Part shown: one piece after another, positions 5,940-13,006 of the stretch
How positions within the stretch are numbered: the stretch's first letter is position 1
Layout of the letters: the number at the start of each line of letters is the position of its first letter
Source: CAYJAP01 sp964368425
Lineage (GTDB): Bacteria; Bacillota; Clostridia; Christensenellales; UBA1242
NCBI GenBank assembly: GCA_964368425.1
Contig: CAYJAP010000001.1
Location: 1-64,000, forward strand
Length of the DNA stretch: 64,000 nt
Direction of reading: 5' to 3'
Made by a program: the position numbers and the translations under genes
The notes under the pieces: model-generated
Told to the model about the DNA's origin: nothing
The model's database searches: none
Seen by the model: only the letters and a program-made list of their open reading frames with translations

Positions 5940-8492
5940 ATGGAAAAATTTGTTATTATTGACGGAAATAGTATCCTGAATCGTGCTTTTTACGCACTTC
6001 CTATGTTGGCAAATTTTAAGGGCGAAATAAGTAACGGTGTTTTTGGGTTTACCAACATGTTGACCAAAGTTATGGCAGAAGTCGCACCAAAATATATTGC
6101 TGTGGCTTTTGACGTGTCACGAAAGACCTTTCGCAATGAGATATATCCTCAATATAAAGGGACTCGAAAAGAAACGCCAGAGGAGTTAAAGAGTCAGTTT
6201 CCTATATTGAAAGAACTACTTAAAACGATGAACATCACTTGCATTGAGAAAGAAGGGATTGAAGCCGACGACATTATTGGTAGTCTTAGTAAGAAGTTCA
6301 CAAACGTCGAAAAAATTATTTTATCTGGAGACAAAGATGTTCTACAGTTAATAGATGATACAACCAAAGTAATGTTTACGAAAAAGGGCATAAGTGAAAC
6401 GATAATTTACGATAACAAGCAACTGATGGAAGATTATGGATTAGTACCGTCTCAGATTATTGAAATGAAAGCACTTATGGGAGACTCCAGTGACAATATT
6501 CCGGGAGTTCCTTCTGTAGGCGAAAAAACGGCACTGAGTTTATTGTATGAACACAAAAGCTTAGATGGTATATATAAAAATATCGAGAGTGTGAAAGGAA
6601 AGCTGGGTGAGAAGCTTGTAGAGAATAAAGATCTTGCATATTTATGCAAAGAACTTGCAACGATTAAAACAGATTTTGCGTTGGATTTCTCCATGCCTGA
6701 CTTTGAATATACTTTCCCTTTTTCGGAGAATGTTAGAGAGTTTTTCAAGAGATACCAATTTAATTCGTTATTAAAAAGGGCAGATATTTTTGCAAACGCC
6801 GAGCCGGTACAACACTCTTCGTCTGAAAGCATTAAAGTTACGAACATGGATAGTGTTGTTGCATTGAAAGATAAATTATTAAAACAGAAAGAAGTGGCAA
6901 TATATATGGGCGAGGTACTAAGTCTCTCATTTGGCGACAAGGAATATAACATCGCTTTTGAAGGTAATTTAATTGATGTTGGACTCGATATCGAGAAAGT
7001 TGTACAGACATTGCGGCCAGTATTTGAAAGCACATCTATCCGAAAGGTGGTGTTTGATTGTAAAGATACAATGCATAGATTGCATCACTACGGCGTAGGT
7101 ATATCCAATGTCACTTTTGACGTTTTACTAGCACGTTACATTATAAATGTCGGCGGAAAAGCGAATGCTTCTTTCACAGATTTATTACATGAAAACGGTT
7201 TGGATAGTAAAAGTTTTGCTTCCAGTTTATTCCTATTGAAAAATATTTACGATGAGCAAATAAAGGCTTTAGAGCTGGAAAAGTTATACAAAGAAATAGA
7301 GATGCCGCTCGTAGAAGTGTTGTTTAATATGGAGATATCTGGATTTCGCATAGATGAAAAAGAACTTGATGTGTTAGAGTCTAAATATGAAAAAGAGATC
7401 CTTTCCTTGAGTGAAAATATATTTGCAGTTGCAGGTAAAAGGTTTAACATAAATTCACCGAAACAAGTAGCGGAGATTTTGTTTGATGACCTTAACTTGG
7501 TTACTTTTAACAATAAAAAACGTAGTACTAGGCTGGCGGTGTTAGAAGAGCTTGTGGGAGTGCATCCAATAATTCAGGACATACTGCGTTATCGTCAAAT
7601 CTATAAATTATACACAACTTATGTTAAAGCGTTCAAAAAATTAATCAATCCTAAAACGGGTAAAATATATACCTTATTCAATCAAATGCTTACATCAACA
7701 GGTAGATTAAGTAGCAGTGAGCCTAACTTGCAAAACATTCCTATCCGCTCAGATGAGGGTAGGGAGTTGCGAAAAATTTTCGTTCCGAGCCATAAAAACG
7801 GATCAATCGTAAGTGCCGATTATAACCAAATCGAACTGAGATTAATGGCTAGCTTTAGCGGTGATGAGAAGTTGGTAGAAGCGTATAAGCACAATAAAGA
7901 TATTCACACAACGACGGCAAGTGAGATATTTGGTGTGCATCCCGACATGGTAAAACCTGCGATGAGACGTGATGCGAAAGCTATAAACTTCGGGATAATT
8001 TACGGTATCAGCGATTATGGGCTTAGTCAAAATATTGGAACAAGTAGACAGAATGCTGCAGAATATATAAAGATGTACTTTGAACGCTATCCTTCAGTTA
8101 AACAATATATGGATAAAAGCATAGCTTTTGCGAAAGAAAATGGCTATATAAAAACTCTTTTCGGCAGAATCAGAAACTTGCCTGAGATCAATAGTTCTAA
8201 TTATAATCTACGAATGTTTGGTGAGAGAGCGGCTATGAACATGCCTTTACAAGGAAGCGCGTCAGATATAATTAAGCTCGCTATGATAAGTGTATTTAAT
8301 AAATTGCAAACAGAAAAACTTGAGAGTAAACTAATTTTACAAGTACACGACGAGCTAATTATAGATTGTGCGAAAGGTGAAGAGAAAGCTGTTTCAGATA
8401 TTCTTCGAGAGTGCATGGAGAGCGTGGTTAAGCTAGCGGTGAAACTGCCGGTTAACATTTCCATAGGGGCTAATTTGTACGAATCTAACTAG
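5940..8492 (+). CDS. polA: DNA polymerase I
   Basis: The 850-residue protein has three parts. The N-terminal 5' nuclease (residues 1 to about 290) shows the conserved acidic motifs, including YPQYKGTRKE, EADDII and GDSSDNIPGVPSVGEKTA. The middle 3'-5' exonuclease-like domain is degenerate: the DxE of motif I is replaced by YMGEV near residue 320, so no proofreading is expected, as in Bacillus polymerase I. The C-terminal polymerase domain is complete, with motif A ADYNQIELRLMA, motif B RRDAKAINFGIIYG and motif C QVHDEL. It fills gaps and removes primers in replication and repair. The chosen ATG follows GAGGT; an earlier start in frame would overlap the promoter. The gene stands alone. Confidence 0.97.
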   Translation: MEKFVIIDGNSILNRAFYALPMLANFKGEISNGVFGFTNMLTKVMAEVAPKYIAVAFDVSRKTFRNEIYPQYKGTRKETPEELKSQFPILKELLKTMNITCIEKEGIEADDIIGSLSKKFTNVEKIILSGDKDVLQLIDDTTKVMFTKKGISETIIYDNKQLMEDYGLVPSQIIEMKALMGDSSDNIPGVPSVGEKTALSLLYEHKSLDGIYKNIESVKGKLGEKLVENKDLAYLCKELATIKTDFALDFSMPDFEYTFPFSENVREFFKRYQFNSLLKRADIFANAEPVQHSSSESIKVTNMDSVVALKDKLLKQKEVAIYMGEVLSLSFGDKEYNIAFEGNLIDVGLDIEKVVQTLRPVFESTSIRKVVFDCKDTMHRLHHYGVGISNVTFDVLLARYIINVGGKANASFTDLLHENGLDSKSFASSLFLLKNIYDEQIKALELEKLYKEIEMPLVEVLFNMEISGFRIDEKELDVLESKYEKEILSLSENIFAVAGKRFNINSPKQVAEILFDDLNLVTFNNKKRSTRLAVLEELVGVHPIIQDILRYRQIYKLYTTYVKAFKKLINPKTGKIYTLFNQMLTSTGRLSSSEPNLQNIPIRSDEGRELRKIFVPSHKNGSIVSADYNQIELRLMASFSGDEKLVEAYKHNKDIHTTTASEIFGVHPDMVKPAMRRDAKAINFGIIYGISDYGLSQNIGTSRQNAAEYIKMYFERYPSVKQYMDKSIAFAKENGYIKTLFGRIRNLPEINSSNYNLRMFGERAAMNMPLQGSASDIIKLAMISVFNKLQTEKLESKLILQVHDELIIDCAKGEEKAVSDILRECMESVVKLAVKLPVNISIGANLYESN

Positions 8493-8511
8493 ATTATATT
8501 TATAATAATAA

Positions 8512-8527
8512 TTGTATAATTATACAA
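8512..8527. promoter_or_regulatory. 16-base perfect palindrome, possible operator
   Basis: TTGTATAATTATACAA is perfectly self-complementary. It sits in the 134-base gap between polA and the YkvI-type gene. It is not followed by a T run, so it is not a terminator. It could be an operator for the downstream gene, but the AT-rich background makes chance possible. Confidence 0.35.
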
Positions 8528-8626
8528 ATATTACCCTCGTTTTAATAAAAAATATAAATTATAATATTCATGTCACAAAAGACAAATATAAGTCTAAGAG
8601 AGATTGCCAACATCATATACTTTTAT

Positions 8627-9691
8627 ATGAAGAAGACAGTCTCTCTTATTTTTGTTATCGTCGGCACGATTATTGGGGCGGGCTTTGCGACCGGCAAAGA
8701 AGTCGCTGTTTATTTTACTCGCTTCGGCTATATGACAATTCCATGCGCGATAATGTGTGGGGTATTTTTTTACTACATAAATTACTTATTTTTACGTTTG
8801 CACAGGGTAGAGAAGTTTGATAACTACTTGGATTTCTCTCGGAAAGTATTTGGTAAATTTAGCTCTGTAGTAAATCTTTTTTTGTGTACTTGCTTTATAA
8901 TACTTTCTGGAAGTATGTATGCAGGAATTAATGCTATGCAATTTATGCTGACGGGCCTTTCTTTTCCGTTCTTCTCACTGATTAGTGCGCTGTTATGTGT
9001 GAGAATATGTGTGAAAGGAGCATCCGCACTGAGCAATGCAAATTTGATTGTAATTCCTCTCGTGATAGTATTGACAGTAATTGTCTGTGTGAAAGGAGTT
9101 GCTCAACCGTCGGGATACGGATTTTCTGTAGGGATGTCATCAATACCTCTCAGTATTATTTTTTGTATAGTCTACATAGGAATGAACATGGTACTGTCGG
9201 GAATATTTCTCTCCATCATCGGAAAGGAGTACTCTGCAAAACAGTCAAAAACTGCTTCGTTTGTGTCTTCTGTGATGATAACTCTCTTAATAATTTTGAT
9301 ATCCGTCTGCTTATTTTTCAATCCAATATTACTCGACGTTGATTTACCTCTACTAGAATTGAGCTATTCTATGTCACATGTTTGGGGGATAATATTCTGT
9401 GTGATGACATGGTTAGCGATTTTCACTACACTTATCTCTTCTACGTTCACAACTATCAACATGATCACGATGAAGAAAAACAAGCTCTATATAATATTAA
9501 TAGTAGTGTTGCTAGGCTACATTCTTAGTCTGTTTACTTTCTCAAAGATCGTATCCATACTATATCCTATAATAGGGGTAGCGGGGATACTATTCATAAG
9601 CACAGTAGCGATCTTTTGTATAAAGAAACGAATTGTTATACAAAAGAGTGGGGTTCTAGAAGATAAAAATAAGAAAATAGTGAAGGGTTGA
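8627..9691 (+). CDS. YkvI-type integral membrane protein of the LeuT-fold superfamily
   Basis: About 354 residues with ten or so membrane segments. The N-terminus carries the family signature: a first helix broken by GTIIGAGFATGKE, the unwound substrate and sodium site of LeuT-fold carriers. This family is related to branched-chain amino acid and nucleobase carriers; the substrate is not known. The start is uncertain: the frame is open to an ATG 19 codons earlier, but family members usually begin two or three residues before the first helix, as with MKKTVSLIF here. Neither start has a clear Shine-Dalgarno. It precedes an ABC importer but a promoter lies between them. Confidence 0.8.
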   Translation: MKKTVSLIFVIVGTIIGAGFATGKEVAVYFTRFGYMTIPCAIMCGVFFYYINYLFLRLHRVEKFDNYLDFSRKVFGKFSSVVNLFLCTCFIILSGSMYAGINAMQFMLTGLSFPFFSLISALLCVRICVKGASALSNANLIVIPLVIVLTVIVCVKGVAQPSGYGFSVGMSSIPLSIIFCIVYIGMNMVLSGIFLSIIGKEYSAKQSKTASFVSSVMITLLIILISVCLFFNPILLDVDLPLLELSYSMSHVWGIIFCVMTWLAIFTTLISSTFTTINMITMKKNKLYIILIVVLLGYILSLFTFSKIVSILYPIIGVAGILFISTVAIFCIKKRIVIQKSGVLEDKNKKIVKG

Positions 9692-9692
9692 A

Positions 9693-9722
9693 TTAACCAA
9701 TATTCCCCAAAAAGAATACAAT
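9693..9722 (+). promoter_or_regulatory. probable promoter of the ABC importer binding-protein gene
   Basis: TTAACC and TACAAT are separated by 18 bases, 33 bases before the ATG. The leader is too short for a riboswitch and none is visible. Confidence 0.45.
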
Positions 9723-9755
9723 ACTTTAGTTTCTAAAATAGAAAGGAGGAAAAAA

Positions 9756-10754
9756 ATGAAGAAACTAAGTGTATTTTTTCTAATACTAGTTGCGAGTCTC
9801 TCGCTTGTACTTGTAGGTTGCGGAAAGAAAGACCCTAACGTTATACGCGTTAATGAGGTTACTCACAGTATCTTCTATGCACCATTCTACGTTGCTATCA
9901 ACAAAGGATATTTTGCAGATGAAGGTATTACAATCGAATTAACTAACGGCGGGGGCTCTGATAAGAGCATGACTGCTTTGGTCAGTGGTTCTGCGGATAT
10001 AGCCTTACTTGGAGCTGAAACAGCGGTTTACGTTGCTGCCGAGGGAAGACAGGATTTACCTGTAATCTTCGGACAGTTGACTAAACGAGATGGTTCTTTC
10101 TTAATGGGTCGTACAGCAGTAGATGGTCGATTCGATTGGACTTCTCTCCGTAGCTCTACAGTTATCGGTGGTAGAACAGGTGGATTACCAGCTATGACAT
10201 TGGAGTACGTGCTTAAGAGTTATGGGCTAAATCGTGGCATTGACTACACATTTGATAGTGATGTGGCTTTTGCTAACATGGCAGCGGCATTCCAGAGCGG
10301 CTATGGTGACTATGTAACGCTGTTTGAACCAACAGCAAGTGATATGAGAGATAACGGTAACGGACATATCTTGGCAAGCGTTGGTAAAGAATCGGGTGAA
10401 GTTCCGTATACTGCGTTCATGGCGAACAGTAGTTATATAAGTGCTAATCGTGACAAAGTAAAAGCGTTTTTAAGAGCTGTAGTACGAGGATATAACTTTA
10501 TCATGAATGCTACAACTGAACAGGTTGCTGAGGCGTTACGTCCATCATTTGCAGGTAGTTCTATAGAAAACATTCGTGCTAGTGTAGATAGCTATAAAGC
10601 AATTGATGCTTGGGTAAGTTCTCCAGCAATGCAGACATCAGCGTATGAAAACTTATTAACAATCATGAGAAGTGCCGGACAGCTAACTACAGCAGTACCA
10701 TTTTCTAAGATTGTAGATAACAGTATCGCGCTTGAAGTTATGGGCGAAATGTAA
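9756..10754 (+). CDS. ABC importer substrate-binding lipoprotein of the NMT1/SsuA-like class
   Basis: The protein has 332 residues. A signal peptide ends in a lipobox LVGC with the lipidated cysteine at residue 22, so the mature protein is anchored outside the membrane. The fold signature is that of the NMT1/THI5-like and SsuA/TauA binding proteins: APFYVAINKGYFADEGITIE near the start and later a SGSADIALLGAE segment. Such proteins capture thiamine precursors, sulfonates, taurine or nitrate; the substrate cannot be chosen from sequence. A strong AAAGGAGG precedes the ATG. A terminator separates it from the ATPase gene, which would give more binding protein than transporter. Confidence 0.9.
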   Translation: MKKLSVFFLILVASLSLVLVGCGKKDPNVIRVNEVTHSIFYAPFYVAINKGYFADEGITIELTNGGGSDKSMTALVSGSADIALLGAETAVYVAAEGRQDLPVIFGQLTKRDGSFLMGRTAVDGRFDWTSLRSSTVIGGRTGGLPAMTLEYVLKSYGLNRGIDYTFDSDVAFANMAAAFQSGYGDYVTLFEPTASDMRDNGNGHILASVGKESGEVPYTAFMANSSYISANRDKVKAFLRAVVRGYNFIMNATTEQVAEALRPSFAGSSIENIRASVDSYKAIDAWVSSPAMQTSAYENLLTIMRSAGQLTTAVPFSKIVDNSIALEVMGEM

Positions 10755-10773
10755 AAAACATCGCAATTTATAA

Positions 10774-10797
10774 AAACCGTCCAGCAGGGCGGTTTTT
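10774..10797 (+). terminator. intrinsic terminator after the binding-protein gene
   Basis: A stem AACCGTCC/GGGCGGTT with one G-U pair and an AGCA loop is followed by six T. Read-through past it would reach the ATPase gene. Confidence 0.8.
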
Positions 10798-10827
10798 TGT
10801 CGGCGTCCCGTTAGTGGACACAAATCT

Positions 10828-10856
10828 TCACATAAACTAGCCGCTGTAAATATAAT
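10828..10856 (+). promoter_or_regulatory. possible promoter of the ATPase-permease pair
   Basis: TCACAT and a perfect TATAAT are 17 bases apart, 29 bases before the ATG. The minus-35 match is weak. Confidence 0.45.
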
Positions 10857-10885
10857 GAAATATATTAACTATTAAAGGAGACGAG

Positions 10886-11656
10886 ATGGAAATACTTAGG
10901 CTTGATTCTGTTGGCTTGACTTATTTCAGTAAAAATGGAGAAACACAAGCATTAAAAGATATTTCCTTCAGCGTAGATGATGGAGAGTTTGTAAGTATAG
11001 TTGGACCATCTGGATGTGGCAAAACTACTATACTATCTGTCATCTCGGGATTACTACAACCTACAGCAGGTCAGGTGTCTATTGAAGGAAATGATGTAGA
11101 CAGTGGGAGCAAAATAGCGGGATATATGTTCCAAAAAGATTTGCTTTTCGAGTGGAGAACAATCGTAAAAAACATTTATCTGGGTTTAGAAATACAGGGA
11201 ATCAAAAATCAGGAAAATAAAGATTATGCAAATGAGCTGCTATCCAAGTACGGTTTAGTAGACTTTAAAAATAAATATCCAAGTCAGTTATCAGGAGGTA
11301 TGAGACAGAGAGTTGCGTTGATAAGAACACTGGCTTTACAGCCAAAGATACTGTTACTAGATGAACCTTTCAGTGCGCTGGATTATCAGACACGAATTAA
11401 TGTCTGTGAAGATGTTAGTCAGATACTAAGGCAGGAAAAAAAGACGACAATTCTTGTTACGCATGATATCGCTGAGGCGATTACTTTGTCGGATAGAGTT
11501 ATCGTACTAACTGATCGACCGGCGACAATTAAAAAGGTTTACGATATCGATTTAAAGGAGTACAGTAGCCCTTTCAAGAAAAGAGAATCGAATAAGTTTA
11601 ATGGATATTTTGATGCTATATGGAGGGACTTGCAAAGTGATAAAAAAGAAGACTAA
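10886..11656 (+). CDS. ABC importer ATP-binding protein (SsuB/TauB-like)
   Basis: The 256-residue ATPase has all nucleotide-binding motifs: Walker A GPSGCGKTT (residues 40-48), a Q loop in MFQKDLLFEW, signature LSGGMRQRVAL, Walker B ILLLDEPFSALD and the switch histidine in LVTHDIAEA. It powers the importer formed with the downstream permease and the upstream lipoprotein. AAAGGAG precedes the ATG. Its 3' end overlaps the permease start by 20 bases, which suggests translational coupling. Confidence 0.92.
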   Translation: MEILRLDSVGLTYFSKNGETQALKDISFSVDDGEFVSIVGPSGCGKTTILSVISGLLQPTAGQVSIEGNDVDSGSKIAGYMFQKDLLFEWRTIVKNIYLGLEIQGIKNQENKDYANELLSKYGLVDFKNKYPSQLSGGMRQRVALIRTLALQPKILLLDEPFSALDYQTRINVCEDVSQILRQEKKTTILVTHDIAEAITLSDRVIVLTDRPATIKKVYDIDLKEYSSPFKKRESNKFNGYFDAIWRDLQSDKKED

Positions 11657-12518
11657 AGAGAAATTAATAAAAGAACGTTCACAGAAAATGAAGAAGAATA
11701 TAGAAAAAAATAGCATTTCTTATTCCAAAGAATATAAAAAATATTTACAGAAAAACATTTACAAAAAAATCGCAATAGTATCATTTCAGATAGGTTTGCT
11801 AGTAGCCCTAATAGGGGTGTGGGAGTGGCTTGCTCGAGCAGGAGTAATTGATGTTTTCATTACCAGTTCTCCTAGTAGAATCTTTAAAACAATCGTGACT
11901 TTATTCAAAGAGGATGGCTTGCTTAGACATATTTGGGCAACTTTATCGGAGGCGTTGATAGGTTTTGCAATCTCCACAGTGTTGGGCTCGTTGATAGCAA
12001 TTATTTTGTGGTGGAACGAAACAATACGACGTGTGTTAGATCCTTATATCGTGGTGCTTAACAGCTTACCTAAGATTGCGTTAGGGCCTATTATCATTGT
12101 GTGGGTAGGTGCAGGAGCTCAGGCAATTATAATGATGGATGTGCTGATCATGGTTATTATCACAATAATCAGCATGTTAAATGCGTTTATTTCCTGTGAT
12201 TCTAACAAGGTTTTTCTATTAAGGAGTATGGGGGCAAATAAGTTTCAGGTGTTAACAAAACTGGTTATGCCAAATGCTCTGTGTGAGTTTATATCTGTAC
12301 TCAAAATCAACGTAGGATTGACTTGGGTTGGAACGATAATGGGCGAATATTTAGTGAGTAGAGAAGGATTGGGCTATCTGATAGTATATGGCGGACAGGT
12401 GTTTAAACTGGATCTGGTTATGGCTAGTACGGTAATCTTATGTGTGCTGGCAGCATTGATGTACTTTATTGTGGCGTTTTTCGAAAAACGAGCTTATAAG
12501 CATAGAGAAGGGCGTTAG
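11637..12518 (+). CDS. ABC importer permease (SsuC/TauC-like)
   Basis: The protein has 293 residues from a GTG preceded by GGAGGG at 9 bases, inside the end of the ATPase gene; ATG codons upstream lack a site and a later ATG 17 codons in is possible. After a lysine-rich cytosolic N-terminus there are about six membrane segments. The BPD_transp_1 coupling loop is visible around LLRSMGANKFQVLTKLVMPN. It forms the membrane channel of the NMT1-class importer. Confidence 0.9.
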   Translation: MIKKKTKEKLIKERSQKMKKNIEKNSISYSKEYKKYLQKNIYKKIAIVSFQIGLLVALIGVWEWLARAGVIDVFITSSPSRIFKTIVTLFKEDGLLRHIWATLSEALIGFAISTVLGSLIAIILWWNETIRRVLDPYIVVLNSLPKIALGPIIIVWVGAGAQAIIMMDVLIMVIITIISMLNAFISCDSNKVFLLRSMGANKFQVLTKLVMPNALCEFISVLKINVGLTWVGTIMGEYLVSREGLGYLIVYGGQVFKLDLVMASTVILCVLAALMYFIVAFFEKRAYKHREGR

Positions 12519-12599
12519 CTAGGTAGTAGAAAATACCCTTAACAGCTTCTTATTACGGGAAATACACTAAGTATTTAACATATCTTAATATAAAAATTA

Positions 12600-12628
12600 T
12601 TGTTTTTTTATATTGTGTGTGTTATAAT
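12600..12628 (+). promoter_or_regulatory. sigma-A-type promoter of the small membrane protein gene
   Basis: TTGTTT and a perfect TATAAT are separated by 17 bases, 42 bases before the ATG. Confidence 0.6.
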
Positions 12629-12670
12629 AACGTTGTCATATAATTGGCGAATTCCTAAAAGAGGATTATT

Positions 12671-12928
12671 ATGCACGGATTGTTAGGGGTATTTGACATA
12701 CTTACCGAGATGTTTCAAAGTCTATCTAAAAAGTTACAACTACCTAATGTAATGGGTGGTATTATTATGGCGATTGTTGGACTTGCAATAGCAATACTGT
12801 CCAGACGAGTCGCTCGTGCCGTCAGAAAAACAAATCAAATAGATGATAATGACAAGGTGATGATAGCAGTTAAAACCGTGGGATTACTCTTAATGTTTTC
12901 CGCCTTGTTAGTGTTAGTCTTTGCATAA
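12671..12928 (+). CDS. small two-helix membrane protein of unknown function
   Basis: The 85-residue protein has two predicted membrane segments (about residues 28-45 and 64-84), joined by a basic loop RRVARAVRKTN and an acidic turn DDNDK. AGAGGA precedes the ATG. It has its own promoter and a strong terminator, so it is monocistronic. I do not recognise a family. The arrangement of helix, basic loop and helix suggests a small membrane-associated partner protein, but that is inference. Confidence 0.75.
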   Translation: MHGLLGVFDILTEMFQSLSKKLQLPNVMGGIIMAIVGLAIAILSRRVARAVRKTNQIDDNDKVMIAVKTVGLLLMFSALLVLVFA

Positions 12929-12955
12929 TGATTAGCAAAAGTCAACAGCTGATAT

Positions 12956-12985
12956 AACTAATTAGTGCAAGCTAATTAGTTTTTT
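12956..12985 (+). terminator. intrinsic terminator before valS
   Basis: A 10-base-pair perfect stem AACTAATTAG/CTAATTAGTT with a 6-base loop is followed by T. It lies just before the valS Shine-Dalgarno. There is no room for T-box elements, so it looks like a plain terminator of the small membrane protein gene. Confidence 0.75.
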
Positions 12986-13006
12986 AATTTTAAGATAGGA
13001 GTTTTT

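Noticed and set aside
9692..9755. Thiamine riboswitch before the NMT1-class importer
   Set aside because: The gap is 64 bases and contains no TPP-element sequence.
12929..13006. T-box leader for valS
   Set aside because: Only 78 bases between genes, filled by a simple terminator hairpin; no specifier or antiterminator elements.
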